From: Pseudooceanicola endophyticus
Lineage (GTDB): Bacteria; Pseudomonadota; Alphaproteobacteria; Rhodobacterales; Rhodobacteraceae
Assembly: GCF_018760365.1 (NCBI RefSeq)
Contig: NZ_JAHIAB010000004.1
Coordinates: 248,001-312,000 of the forward strand
DNA: 64,000 nucleotides
Direction of reading: 5' to 3'
Every line of letters starts with the position of its first letter. Position 1 is the stretch's first letter. This document shows, piece after piece, positions 34,588-43,340 of this stretch. Position numbers and translations under genes: made by a program. The notes below the pieces were generated by a model, which ran no database searches, was not told where the DNA came from, and saw only the letters and a program-made list of their open reading frames with translations.

Positions 34588-36849
34588 TCAGCGCAGGCCG
34601 AAGATGTTGCGGATCGCGTTCTCGATCACCTGGTCGATGCGCTGACCGCCGCCACCGCCATTGCCGCTGTCGGCGACGGTGCGGCTGGGGGCGGTGGGCT
34701 CCGGGTGCAGCATCGGCAGCGGGCGCACCGGCTGGCCCTGTTCGACGCGGCTCATCACCTCGTGGAAGATCTCGGCGGGCAGGCCGCCACCGGTGACGCC
34801 GGTCAGCGGTTTGTTGTTGTCGTAGCCCATCCAGACGCCGACCACGTAATCGGCGGAGAAGCCGATGAACCAGGCGTCCCGCGCGCTGGAGGTGGTGCCG
34901 GTCTTGCCGGCGATCTCGCGGTCGGGAAGCCCGGCGCGCTGGCCGGAACCGCGCAGCACCACCTGGCGCATCATGTAGATCAGCTCGCGTGCGGCATCCT
35001 GGCGGATCACCCGTTCGCCGATGCCCCCTTCGGAGCCCATCAGCGGCGTGTTGTCGCCCTGCAGCTTCACCGATTTCACCCCGTAGGGCGTCACCGAGGA
35101 GCCGCCGTTCAGGATGCCGGCATAGCCGCCGACCATCTCGATCAGGGTGCTTTCCGAGGCGCCGAGCGCCAGCGCCGGGCCCTTGGCCAGGTCGGACTGG
35201 ATGCCGAAGTCCTCGGCCACCTGGCGCACCTTGTCCAGGCCGACGGCCTCGGCGACGCGCACCGCCGGCACGTTCAGCGATTTCGCCAGCGCGGTCTCCA
35301 GCGTCACCGGGCCGCTGAAGGTGCGTTCGTAGTTCTCCGGACTCCAGGGGCCGGAGCCGGGGATGTTGATGGTCAGCGGCGTGTCCTGGACGATGTCGTC
35401 GTAGTGGTAGCCCAGCTCAAGCGCGGTGGCGTAGACGAAGGGCTTGAAGGACGAACCGGTCTGGCGCAGCGCCTGGGTGGCGCGGTTGAAGACGCCGCCA
35501 CCGCGCACATTGCGCCCGCCCACCATGGCGCGCACGGCGCCGTCGGCGCTCATCACCACGACGGCGGCCTGGGCGTTGGAGCCCTCTTTCACCTTCTGGT
35601 CGAAGATATCGGTCAGCGCGGTGTCGGCGGCCTTCTGGATGCGGGCATCGTAGGTCGTGGAATAGACCACGTCCTCGGTGGTCTTGGTGCCCAGGGAATC
35701 GGGCACGGAGGACATCACCCAGTCGGCGAAATAGCCGCCCGAACCGGTGCGGGCCTGGGCGGCAAGCTCGGCGGGGTGGGCGCGGGCCTCGGCGACCTGG
35801 GCCGCGGTCAGATAGCCCTCTTCCTTCATCAGGCCGACGATCACGCTGGCGCGGTTCTGGCTGCGGGCCAGGTCGTTGGTGGGCGCATAGCGCGTCGGCG
35901 CGGCCAGCAGGCCCGCCAGCATCGCGGCCTCGGCCGGCGACAGGGTCTTGGCGGAATGGCCGAAGTAGCGCTGGCTGGCGGCCTCGAAGCCGCGGGTGCC
36001 CTCGCCCAGGTAGGCGCGGTTCATGTAGATCGTCAGGATCTGGTCCTTGGAATAGCGCATCTCCATGCCGACGGCATAGACGGCCTCCTTGGCCTTGCGC
36101 CACAGGGTGGTTTGGCGGCAGTCGGCCTCGTAGGCGTGCTCGTTCTTCCACTTCTTCGGGTCGTAGGGCTCGCCCATGCACAACAGCTTGGCGGTCTGCT
36201 GGGTGATGGTGGAGCCGCCGTGGCCCTCCAGCGGGCCGCGCCCCTCGCGCAGGTTGATGGCGATGGCGCCGATGATGCCGCGCGGGCTGACGCCGAAGTG
36301 ATGGAAGAAACGCCGGTCTTCGGTCGAGACGATGGCATGGACCAGGTTCGGCGATACCGTCTTGGCATCGACCACGCCGCCGAACTGCTCTCCGCGCCAG
36401 GCGAAGGCATGGCCCTGGTCGTCCAGCATGGTCACGGAGCCCTTGGCCCGCCCGTCATAGAGATCGGAAGCCGGCGGCAGCGTGATCGCCACGTAGCAGG
36501 CCGAGATCACGATGGCCGCGACGAAGAAGGCGGCCAGCCGCCAGGACAGCCGCCAGACCAGCGACAGCACCAGCCGGAACGGCCAGAGCACCGCCGAGAG
36601 GAACTGGCCGAAGGGGCCGCGCGGCGGACGGCGACCGCCCCCGCCGCCCCCGGAGGCCTTCCGGGCGGTTTTCTTCGGGGGGGATTTGCGGGGGGGCTGT
36701 TTCGACGCCTGCGCCTTTTTCGGGGGGCGGGAGCCCCCGCCGCCCCCGCCGCCCGCGGCGCTGCCGCGGGGCTTGGAGGCGGGGCGGGTGCCGCCGGAAT
36801 AGCGCTTGTCCGCCACCAGAGGCGGCTTTTTGCGTCCTGAATCGCTCAT
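34588..36849 (-). CDS. Class A penicillin-binding protein (PBP1A type)
   Basis: The 753-residue bifunctional enzyme polymerises glycan strands and crosslinks peptides in the periplasm. A single membrane anchor is at about 104-125. The GT51 glycosyltransferase carries E177 in STEDRRFF and the GGSTITQQ motif. The transpeptidase has SSFK (S466, K469), SLN and KTGT. The first 80 residues are a cytoplasmic tail with Gly and Lys/Pro/Arg blocks, far from globular sequence. Two extra Cys near CMGEPYD and EADCRQ are typical of some alphaproteobacterial forms. It is convergent with mlaC and divergent from the glnK-amtB locus. Confidence 0.93.
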   Translation of the reverse strand: MSDSGRKKPPLVADKRYSGGTRPASKPRGSAAGGGGGGGSRPPKKAQASKQPPRKSPPKKTARKASGGGGGGRRPPRGPFGQFLSAVLWPFRLVLSLVWRLSWRLAAFFVAAIVISACYVAITLPPASDLYDGRAKGSVTMLDDQGHAFAWRGEQFGGVVDAKTVSPNLVHAIVSTEDRRFFHHFGVSPRGIIGAIAINLREGRGPLEGHGGSTITQQTAKLLCMGEPYDPKKWKNEHAYEADCRQTTLWRKAKEAVYAVGMEMRYSKDQILTIYMNRAYLGEGTRGFEAASQRYFGHSAKTLSPAEAAMLAGLLAAPTRYAPTNDLARSQNRASVIVGLMKEEGYLTAAQVAEARAHPAELAAQARTGSGGYFADWVMSSVPDSLGTKTTEDVVYSTTYDARIQKAADTALTDIFDQKVKEGSNAQAAVVVMSADGAVRAMVGGRNVRGGGVFNRATQALRQTGSSFKPFVYATALELGYHYDDIVQDTPLTINIPGSGPWSPENYERTFSGPVTLETALAKSLNVPAVRVAEAVGLDKVRQVAEDFGIQSDLAKGPALALGASESTLIEMVGGYAGILNGGSSVTPYGVKSVKLQGDNTPLMGSEGGIGERVIRQDAARELIYMMRQVVLRGSGQRAGLPDREIAGKTGTTSSARDAWFIGFSADYVVGVWMGYDNNKPLTGVTGGGLPAEIFHEVMSRVEQGQPVRPLPMLHPEPTAPSRTVADSGNGGGGGQRIDQVIENAIRNIFGLR

Positions 36850-36930
36850 GTCTTGCCTGCTCGCAGTTTTCTGCTTTCGCGGGAAGGTACAGCTTTCCCT
36901 TCCGGTTGTAGACCCTTCCCAGGCGGATAT

Positions 36931-36945
36931 GGATCAAATTTGACC
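36931..36945. promoter_or_regulatory. Near-palindrome GGATCAAATTTGACC
   Basis: This 15-base near-perfect palindrome lies between the PBP1A gene and glnK-1. It belongs to the set of TGATCAAA-like words in this gap and may be a binding site. Confidence 0.4.
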
Positions 36946-36967
36946 GTCCGACACCCCCTGCGGGAGA

Positions 36968-37123
36968 TGATCAAAATCTAAGCCGCTCCTGCGAATGTGA
37001 TTGACGGGAAGGCGGGTGCTGATCAAACCCACTGGTCAAGGCCCGCCCGGCACCCGCATTTCGGGAATGCATGGGGTGATCCTGCGCGCCGGAGCGTTCT
37101 GCCGTGCCGGGGGCCTGATCAAA
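36968..37123. repeat. Repeated TGATCAAA words upstream of glnK-1
   Basis: TGATCAAA occurs exactly at 36968, 37020 and 37116, and related words at 36931 and 37029. The last copy merges with the AAAGGAAGGGG ribosome site of glnK-1. The 288-base gap holds no other gene. Regulator unknown. Confidence 0.35.
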
Positions 37124-37137
37124 GGAAGGGGACAGCC

Positions 37138-37476
37138 GTGAAACTGATCATTGCGACAATCAAGCCGTTCAAGCTGGAAGAGGTCCGCGAAGCGCTGACC
37201 GAAATCGGCGTGCGGGGCATGATGGTGACGGAAATCAAGGGCTTCGGCTCTCAGTCGGGACATACGGAGATCTATCGCGGCGCAGAATACGCGGTGAACT
37301 TCGTGCCCAAGATCAAGCTGGAAATCGGCGTCACGGACGGGCTTGCCGACCAGGTCGTCGACACGATCACGAGCACGGCAAAGACCGGCAAGATCGGCGA
37401 CGGCAAGATCTTCGTCCTGGACATCGCCCAGGCGGTGCGCGTGCGCACCGGCGAGACCGACGAAGACGCATTGTGA
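37138..37476 (+). CDS. glnK: Nitrogen regulatory protein P-II, copy 1
   Basis: The 112-residue signalling protein starts at a GTG preceded by AAAGGAAGGGG. The beta-alpha-beta fold, the T-loop with the uridylylation site Y51 in YRGAEYAV, and the B-loop TGKIGDGKIF are all complete. In the paired state GlnK docks on AmtB and shuts ammonium uptake when nitrogen is ample. It forms a two-gene unit with amtB-1, 28 bases downstream. It differs from copy 2 at only seven of 112 positions. Confidence 0.96.
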   Translation: MKLIIATIKPFKLEEVREALTEIGVRGMMVTEIKGFGSQSGHTEIYRGAEYAVNFVPKIKLEIGVTDGLADQVVDTITSTAKTGKIGDGKIFVLDIAQAVRVRTGETDEDAL

Positions 37477-37504
37477 TCATCTGGACAGGGAAAGGGAACT
37501 CTTG

Positions 37505-38827
37505 ATGAAATCTGTGATGAAATTGGGGACGCTGGGCGCGCTGCTGGCCGCCGTTCCCGGCCTGGCGATGGCGCAGGACGCCGCCGCGGCCACCGTCGAC
37601 AAGGGCGACGTGGCCTGGATGATGACCGCCAGCGCGCTGGTGCTGTTCATGACCATCCCCGGCCTGGCGCTGTTCTACGGCGGCCTGGTGCGCGCCAAGA
37701 ACATGCTCTCGGTGCTGATGCAGGTGTCGCTGATCGCCTGCCTGATCATGGTGATCTGGGTGCTCTATGGCTATTCCATGGCCTTCGGCGGCGGCACCGG
37801 CCCGTTCTGGGGCGGCCTGGGCAAGGCCTTCCTGAAGGGCGTGACCATCGATTCCACCGCCGCCACCTTCACCGATGGTGTCGAGCTGCCGGAATATGTC
37901 TTCATCGCCTTCCAGATGACCTTCGCGGCCATCACCCCGGCGCTGATCGTCGGCGCCTATGTCGAACGCATCAAGCTTTCGGCGGTGCTGCTGTTCTCGG
38001 GTCTGTGGGCCACCTTCATCTACTTCCCCATCGCCCACATGGTCTGGGACGGCTCCGGCCTGATCTTCAACTGGGGCGCGATCGACTTTGCCGGTGGCAC
38101 CGTGGTTCACATCAACGCCGGGATCGCCGCGCTGATGGTGGCGCTGGTGCTGGGCAAGCGCGTGGGCCTTGGCCGCGACAACATGGCGCCGCATTCCATG
38201 ACCCTGACCATGGTCGGTGCCGGGATGCTGTGGTTCGGCTGGTTCGGCTTCAACGCCGGCTCCAACCTGGAAGCCACCGCCAATGCCACCCTGCCGCTGC
38301 TGAACACCTTCGTCGCCACCGCCGCCGCCGCGCTGAGCTGGTGCGCCTTCGAAGCCATGGGCCGCGGCAAGGCCTCGGGCCTGGGCGCTGCCTCCGGTAT
38401 CGTTGCCGGTCTGGTCGCGATCACCCCGGCCTGCGGCACCATCGGTCCGGTCGGCGCGATCATCCTGGGCCTTGTCGTCTCCCCGATCTGCCTGTTCTTC
38501 GTGACCACCGTGAAGAACAGCTTCGGCTATGACGACAGCCTGGACGTCTTCGGCGTGCACGGCATCGGCGGCATCGTCGGCGCCGTGGGCACCGGCATCC
38601 TGACCTCCGCTTCGCTGGGGGGCCTGGGCTATGCCGATGGCGTCAGCATGGGCATGCAGGTCTGGATCCAGATCAAGGCGGTCCTGGTCACCATCGTGTG
38701 GTCCGGCGTCGGCTCGCTGATCCTGATCTACATCGTCAAGGCCCTCACCGGCCTGCGGGTCAGCACCGAGGACGAGCAGGTCGGCCTCGATCTGACGACC
38801 CACGGCGAAAGCGCCTATCACAGCTGA
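37505..38827 (+). CDS. amtB: Ammonium transporter, classical AmtB type
   Basis: The 440-residue protein has a signal peptide (cleavage near AMAQ) and eleven membrane helices. Both pore histidines are present: H178 in FPIAHMVW and H352 in FGVHGIGG. The C-terminal tail with RVSTEDEQVGLDL matches the region that contacts GlnK. It conducts ammonium as NH3/NH4+ with deprotonation at the twin-His site. The ATG at 37505 is preceded by AGGGAA. This copy resembles E. coli AmtB more than copy 2. Confidence 0.95.
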   Translation: MKSVMKLGTLGALLAAVPGLAMAQDAAAATVDKGDVAWMMTASALVLFMTIPGLALFYGGLVRAKNMLSVLMQVSLIACLIMVIWVLYGYSMAFGGGTGPFWGGLGKAFLKGVTIDSTAATFTDGVELPEYVFIAFQMTFAAITPALIVGAYVERIKLSAVLLFSGLWATFIYFPIAHMVWDGSGLIFNWGAIDFAGGTVVHINAGIAALMVALVLGKRVGLGRDNMAPHSMTLTMVGAGMLWFGWFGFNAGSNLEATANATLPLLNTFVATAAAALSWCAFEAMGRGKASGLGAASGIVAGLVAITPACGTIGPVGAIILGLVVSPICLFFVTTVKNSFGYDDSLDVFGVHGIGGIVGAVGTGILTSASLGGLGYADGVSMGMQVWIQIKAVLVTIVWSGVGSLILIYIVKALTGLRVSTEDEQVGLDLTTHGESAYHS

Positions 38828-38845
38828 GGACGCCCGCGTCCCTCG

Positions 38846-38871
38846 GGCCCGTCCGGAGATCCGGGCGGGCC
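38846..38871 (+). terminator. Hairpin after amtB-1
   Basis: GGCCCGTCCGG pairs with CCGGGCGGGCC (one G-U pair) around an AGAT loop, 19 bases after the amtB-1 stop. No T-run follows, so termination may be partial. Confidence 0.5.
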
Positions 38872-39063
38872 ACCGCGCCCTCCGTGGGCGCCTCTCCGCT
38901 CCGGAAACCTGACTTTCCCGTCGGGAAATCGGTTTCACCGGGCGTCGCCGGAGCCTTCTCCGGTTGATGAAAAACTGTGCCGTTTTCCCAATACGGGCAA
39001 AAAAAAGGCAGGTTGCGCCCACTTTCCGCTGGTCAAGCGGATCTCTTCCTACGCATTCCGTTC

Positions 39064-39077
39064 GGGCACGGCTTAGC
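39064..39077 (+). promoter_or_regulatory. Sigma-54-like GG-N10-GC element before glnK-2
   Basis: GGGCACGGCTTAGC has the GG and GC doublets at the ten-base spacing of a sigma-54 promoter, 63 bases before the GTG. The flanking consensus is poor, and some Rhodobacter species activate such genes with sigma-70 instead. The rest of the 312-base gap after amtB-1 holds only the hairpin above. Confidence 0.3.
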
Positions 39078-39139
39078 TAGCCGGTGCCAAAGGCGGGAGT
39101 CCGCGCGGACGGACACCCGGTCAAAGGAAGGGGATAGTA

Positions 39140-39478
39140 GTGAAACTGATCATTGCGACAATCAAACCGTTCAAGCTCGAGGAGGTCCGCGAGGCGCTGA
39201 CCGAGATCGGCGTGCGCGGGATGATGGTGACGGAAATCAAGGGCTTCGGCTCTCAGTCGGGTCACACGGAGATCTATCGCGGTGCGGAATACGCGGTGAA
39301 CTTCGTGCCGAAGATCAAGCTGGAAATCGGCGTCTCCGCGGCCATGGCAGACCAGGTCGTCGAAACGATCACGAGCACGGCGAAGACCGGCAAGATCGGC
39401 GACGGGAAGATTTTCGTGCTGGATATCCAGCAGGCGGTTCGGGTGCGGACCGGGGAAACCAACGAAGACGCGCTCTGA
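39140..39478 (+). CDS. glnK: Nitrogen regulatory protein P-II, copy 2
   Basis: This 112-residue P-II protein is identical to copy 1 through residue 65 and differs at seven positions after that, at the GVSAAM segment, E, Q and N. Y51 and the T-loop are unchanged. It uses the same kind of GTG start and the same AAAGGAAGGGG site, so the duplication includes the leader. It pairs with amtB-2, 30 bases downstream. Which P-II protein serves which transporter is unclear because the T-loops are equal. Confidence 0.96.
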   Translation: MKLIIATIKPFKLEEVREALTEIGVRGMMVTEIKGFGSQSGHTEIYRGAEYAVNFVPKIKLEIGVSAAMADQVVETITSTAKTGKIGDGKIFVLDIQQAVRVRTGETNEDAL

Positions 39479-39508
39479 GCTGTTGGACAGGGGAAAGGAA
39501 ATATCTTC

Positions 39509-40831
39509 ATGAAAACCGTTACGAAACTGGGCCTTGCCGCGGCGCTTGTCGCACTGCCCAGCCTGGCCCTGGCCCAGGACGCCGACGTCACGCCGCCGAA
39601 CGGCGACATCGGCTTCATCTTCACCACCTTCATGTTCCTGGTCACCGGTTTCCTGGTGATGTTCATGGGCTGCGGCTTTGCGATGCTGGAAGCCGGCCTG
39701 GTGCGTCAGAAGAACGTCACCATGCAGCTGATGAAGAACGTCGCGCTCTTCGCCTTTGCCGCGATCCTCTACTACCTCGTCGGCTACAATCTGATGTACC
39801 CGGGCGACGGCTGGTCGATCCCGAACATCCTGGGCGCCTTCTCGCTGACCTCGCTGGAGCCCGTCGGCCTTGACGGCGCAGAGCCGGACCTGACCTATGC
39901 TTCCGTCGGTTCCGACTTCTTCTTCCAGCTGATGTTCTGCGCCACCACCGCCTCGATCGTGTCGGGCACCCTGGCCGAGCGCATCAAGCTGTGGCCGTTC
40001 CTGGTCTTCATCATCCTGCTGACCGGCTTCATCTACCCGATCCAGGCGTCCTGGAAATGGGGCGGCGGCTTCCTCGACCAGATGGGCTTCCTCGACTTCG
40101 CCGGCTCGACCGTCGTGCACTCGGTCGGTGGCTGGTGTGCCCTGACCGGCGCCATCATCCTCGGGCCGCGTATCGGCAAGTTCAAGGATGGCCGCGTCAA
40201 CCCGTTCCCGGGCTCCAACCTGCCGCTCGCCGTGCTGGGTACCTTCATCCTGTGGCTCGGCTGGTTCGGCTTCAACGGCGGTTCGCAGCTCTACATGGAC
40301 ACCGCGGGCAACGTGGCTGACATCAGCCGCATCTTCGCCAACACCAACACGGCAGCAGCCGGCGGTGCGGTTGCGGCGCTGATCCTGACCCAGATCATGT
40401 ACGGCAAGGCCGACCTGACCATGGTGCTGAACGGCGCGCTGGCCGGCCTCGTGTCGATCACCGCAGAGCCCCTGACCCCCGGTCTGGGCGCGGCGACCAT
40501 CATCGGCGCCATCGGCGGCATCCTCTGCGTCCTCGCGGTTCCGATGCTCGACAAGCTGAAGATCGACGACGTTGTCGGCGCGATCCCGGTCCACCTGGTC
40601 TGCGGCATCTGGGGCACCATCGCGGTCTGCTTCACCAACCCCGACGCCTCCTTCGGCACCCAGCTCTACTCGATCGTCGTGGTCGGTGTGTTCTGTGTCG
40701 TCGTCTCGGCCGTCATCTGGCTGATCCTGAAGGCCGTCATGGGCCTGCGCGTCACTGCCGAGGACGAGGTCATGGGCCTCGACATGGCAGAGCTGGGCAT
40801 GGAAGCCTACCCGGAATTCTCCAAGGGCTGA
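39509..40831 (+). CDS. amtB: Ammonium transporter, divergent Amt type lacking the first pore histidine
   Basis: The 440-residue protein has a signal peptide and eleven helices of the Amt/Mep fold, and the conserved DFAGSTVVHSVGGW segment fits the family. Aligned at the WGGG motif, the first twin-His position is Ser181 (QASWKWGGG), while the second histidine is kept as H362 (IPVHLVCGIWG). The C-terminus has RVTAEDEVMGLDMAELGMEAYPE, a GlnK-docking-like tail. It is a member of a different Amt subfamily from copy 1. It may transport with altered mechanism or serve in sensing. A strong terminator follows. Confidence 0.93.
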   Translation: MKTVTKLGLAAALVALPSLALAQDADVTPPNGDIGFIFTTFMFLVTGFLVMFMGCGFAMLEAGLVRQKNVTMQLMKNVALFAFAAILYYLVGYNLMYPGDGWSIPNILGAFSLTSLEPVGLDGAEPDLTYASVGSDFFFQLMFCATTASIVSGTLAERIKLWPFLVFIILLTGFIYPIQASWKWGGGFLDQMGFLDFAGSTVVHSVGGWCALTGAIILGPRIGKFKDGRVNPFPGSNLPLAVLGTFILWLGWFGFNGGSQLYMDTAGNVADISRIFANTNTAAAGGAVAALILTQIMYGKADLTMVLNGALAGLVSITAEPLTPGLGAATIIGAIGGILCVLAVPMLDKLKIDDVVGAIPVHLVCGIWGTIAVCFTNPDASFGTQLYSIVVVGVFCVVVSAVIWLILKAVMGLRVTAEDEVMGLDMAELGMEAYPEFSKG

Positions 40832-40853
40832 TCCCCTTCGGAGCATCCAAACG

Positions 40854-40881
40854 AAAGGCCCGGGAGAGATCCCGGGCCTTT
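40854..40881 (+). terminator. Rho-independent terminator after amtB-2
   Basis: AAGGCCCGGGA pairs perfectly with TCCCGGGCCTT around a GAGA loop and ends in TTTT. It is the strongest terminator of the nitrogen locus. Confidence 0.85.
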
Positions 40882-40916
40882 TGCCGTTTCAGGGTCGTGA
40901 CTTCAGGGCCGCGACT

Positions 40917-41294
40917 TCAGGGGGTGACCGGCTTTGGCGCGCCCGTCGCCATGTCGGTGCCGGTATAGGGCAGGCCGGCGGCCTTCCAGGCGCCGAAGCC
41001 GCCCTCCATATGGGCGATCATGGGCAGGCCGGCCTCAAGCGCGCGGCGCGCCACCTTGTCAGAGCGCATCCCCGATCCGCAGTGCAGCACGATGCGCTTG
41101 CTCTCCTGGCCGGGCAGGGTGGCGGGGGTGAAGAAGGACATCGGCATCAGCAGCGCGCCCTCGATATGTTCGAACATGTATTCCTGCGGCGTGCGCACGT
41201 CGATCAGCACGATCTGACCGGCCTGAAGCGCGGCCCGGACCTCTTGCGGGGTCCAGGTTTCCAGCGGCATGCCATTGACGGTTTCGGTCTTCAT
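40917..41294 (-). CDS. Rhodanese-domain sulfurtransferase
   Basis: The 125-residue protein is a single rhodanese domain with the active-site loop CGSGMRSDK (C72). Such proteins carry a persulfide and transfer sulfur, for example to cyanide or tRNA-modifying enzymes. An ideal AGGAGG site lies five bases before the ATG at 41294; the frame reads further upstream but without a site. The natural acceptor is unknown. It is divergent from puuD by 250 bases; no convincing promoter was recognised in that gap. Confidence 0.9.
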   Translation of the reverse strand: MKTETVNGMPLETWTPQEVRAALQAGQIVLIDVRTPQEYMFEHIEGALLMPMSFFTPATLPGQESKRIVLHCGSGMRSDKVARRALEAGLPMIAHMEGGFGAWKAAGLPYTGTDMATGAPKPVTP

Positions 41295-41544
41295 GAAGTC
41301 CTCCTGGGCTTGCCCGGGGCCGAACTGCCCGTTTCCTGATCGCCCTGCGCCCCGGGGGCCGTGAGGCGACCCTGCGCGGCCTTTCCCAGCCGCGGGGGAT
41401 ATGCGAAGGAACAGATCGGCCTTCCGGCGTGGTGCTGACATTCCTGTCCGTGAATGCACGCCTTTGCAAGGCAGGCGAGGGTTTGCCGCAGATCGCGTTT
41501 CGTGATCCATTCGGCGAGAGAGAGATATCGGGGAACAGGGACAG

Positions 41545-42768
41545 ATGTATGATTGGGCCGCCCTCGGGGCGTGGATCGAATTCGCGGTGCGCTGGCTGCA
41601 TGTGATCACGGCGATCGCATGGATCGGGTCGTCGTTCTACTTCATCGCACTGGACCTGGGGCTGCACCGGGACCGCAACCTGGCCTCGGGCGCGGATGGC
41701 GAGGAATGGCAGGTGCACGGCGGGGGCTTCTACCACGTGCAGAAGTACCTGGTGGCGCCGGCGCAGATGCCCGACGACCTGATCTGGTACAAGTGGGAGG
41801 CCTATTCGACCTGGCTGTCGGGCTTCGCGCTGCTGTGCCTCGTCTATTACATGGGCGCCGATTTCTACCTCGTGGACCCGGCGGTCCTCGATATCCCGAC
41901 CGGCTGGGCGATCGTGATCTCGATCTGCTCCCTGGCCTTCGGCTGGCTGGTCTACGACCGGCTCTGCAAGTCGAAGTTCGGCGATGACAACACCCGGCTG
42001 ATGCTGGGCCTTTACGTTCTGCTGGTGTGCCTGGCGTATTTCTACACCCATGTCTTCTCGGGGCGGGCGGCGCTGCTGCATCTGGGGGCCTTCACCGCCA
42101 CGATCATGAGCGCGAACGTCTTCATGATCATCATGCCGAACCAGCGCGTCGTGGTCGCCGACCTGAAGGCGGGGCGCAAGCCCGATGCCAAGTATGGCAA
42201 GATCGCCAAGCAGCGTTCGACCCACAACAACTACCTGACGCTGCCGGTCATCTTCATGATGCTCAGCAACCACTACCCGCTGGCGTTCTCGACCCAGTAC
42301 ACCTGGATCATCGCCAGCCTGGTGTTCCTGATGGGCGTGACGATCCGGCATTTCTTCAACTCGATGCATTCGCGCCAGGGGATGCCCTACTGGACCTGGC
42401 TGGTCACCGCGCTGATCTTCATCCTGATCGCCTGGCTGTCGACCGCGCCGCTGTTCTTCCACAAGGACCAGGAGCAGGTCAGCGAGAACCTCAAGCACTT
42501 CACCGAGGCGCCGGGCTACACCGAGGTGCATGACATCGTGATGGGCCGCTGTTCGATGTGCCACGCCAAGGAGCCGGGCTATGACGGCATCCTCTGGGCG
42601 CCGAAGGGCGTGCGGCTGGACACGGATGCCCAGATCGCCCGCAATGCCCGGATGATCTACCTTGAGGCGGGCCTCAGCCATGCCATGCCGCCGGCCAATG
42701 TCAGCTTCATGGAAGATGCGGAAAGAAAGAAGATCCGCGACTGGTACGCGGCGGCGACCAAGGGATGA
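41545..42768 (+). CDS. puuD: Urate hydroxylase PuuD
   Basis: The 407-residue membrane protein has an eight-helix N-terminal urate hydroxylase domain and a C-terminal cytochrome c domain with the heme site CSMCH (C336, C339, H340) and a likely axial Met near the SHAMPP segment. It oxidises urate to 5-hydroxyisourate and passes electrons to the respiratory chain. Other purine-degradation genes (HIU hydrolase, OHCU decarboxylase, allantoinase) are not adjacent. A UUCG-loop terminator follows. Confidence 0.92.
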   Translation: MYDWAALGAWIEFAVRWLHVITAIAWIGSSFYFIALDLGLHRDRNLASGADGEEWQVHGGGFYHVQKYLVAPAQMPDDLIWYKWEAYSTWLSGFALLCLVYYMGADFYLVDPAVLDIPTGWAIVISICSLAFGWLVYDRLCKSKFGDDNTRLMLGLYVLLVCLAYFYTHVFSGRAALLHLGAFTATIMSANVFMIIMPNQRVVVADLKAGRKPDAKYGKIAKQRSTHNNYLTLPVIFMMLSNHYPLAFSTQYTWIIASLVFLMGVTIRHFFNSMHSRQGMPYWTWLVTALIFILIAWLSTAPLFFHKDQEQVSENLKHFTEAPGYTEVHDIVMGRCSMCHAKEPGYDGILWAPKGVRLDTDAQIARNARMIYLEAGLSHAMPPANVSFMEDAERKKIRDWYAAATKG

Positions 42769-42788
42769 CGCCCGGGGAATGACTGGGG

Positions 42789-42811
42789 AAGGGGCCTTCG
42801 GGCCCCTTTTT
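42789..42811 (+). terminator. Terminator after puuD, UUCG tetraloop
   Basis: AAGGGGCC and GGCCCCTT pair around TTCG and end in TTTTT. It lies between convergent genes and may work in both directions. Confidence 0.85.
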
Positions 42812-42824
42812 CACGCCCGGTCTT

Positions 42825-43340
42825 TCACACCCAGTCGGTCGGCTGCGTCGCGTAGGCCACGTAGAGCGGATGGCGCGGCTCGCCGTCCTTGGTCAGCCCC
42901 AGATGCGCCAGACGACGCCCGGTGCCCTTCAGCAGCGCCTTCACCTCTGCCCCGCGCCCCATGTGGCTGCCGTGCACGCCCCAGCCGCACAGGATCAGGC
43001 CGTCGGGGCCGATCCAGTCGGCGGCCTCCCGCAGCAGGCGGTCGTTCTCGGGTCCGATGGGTTCGGAGGCCTTCTTCAGCAGGGCCGGAGAGGTCTCGCG
43101 CCAGGCAAAGAGGTTGCAGACCCGGAAGCCGCCATAGCCCAGCGTGCGGGCGCGGCGCTCGCAGCGCTCGACGGTGGGGTCGTTCTGGGTCTCGGTGGCG
43201 GTCGAGGGGTTCAGCATCACGTAGAGGATGCGCGCCCCCTCGGCCCATTCCCGGCTGAGCGCGTAGCGGTAGCGTTCGCAGGGGGAATAGAGCGCCGCGC
43301 TCCGGGCATCGCCCTTCAGGAAGCGGCGCTCGGTGATCAT
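42825..43340 (-). CDS. DUF1643-family protein
   Basis: The 171-residue protein matches DUF1643: the [21 protein letters not shown] block and the CGWGVHGSH segment are typical. The biochemical role of the family is unknown. Its ATG overlaps the truB stop by four bases, so it is translated with the rbfA-truB operon. The frame is open upstream for 32 more codons, but these lie inside truB and are not conserved-looking. Confidence 0.88.
   Translation of the reverse strand: MITERRFLKGDARSAALYSPCERYRYALSREWAEGARILYVMLNPSTATETQNDPTVERCERRARTLGYGGFRVCNLFAWRETSPALLKKASEPIGPENDRLLREAADWIGPDGLILCGWGVHGSHMGRGAEVKALLKGTGRRLAHLGLTKDGEPRHPLYVAYATQPTDWV

Noticed and set aside
36968-37123. TGATCAAA words as FNR/Anr boxes
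   Set aside because: The FNR consensus is TTGAT-N4-ATCAA. These words contain only one half-site each without the correct spacing.
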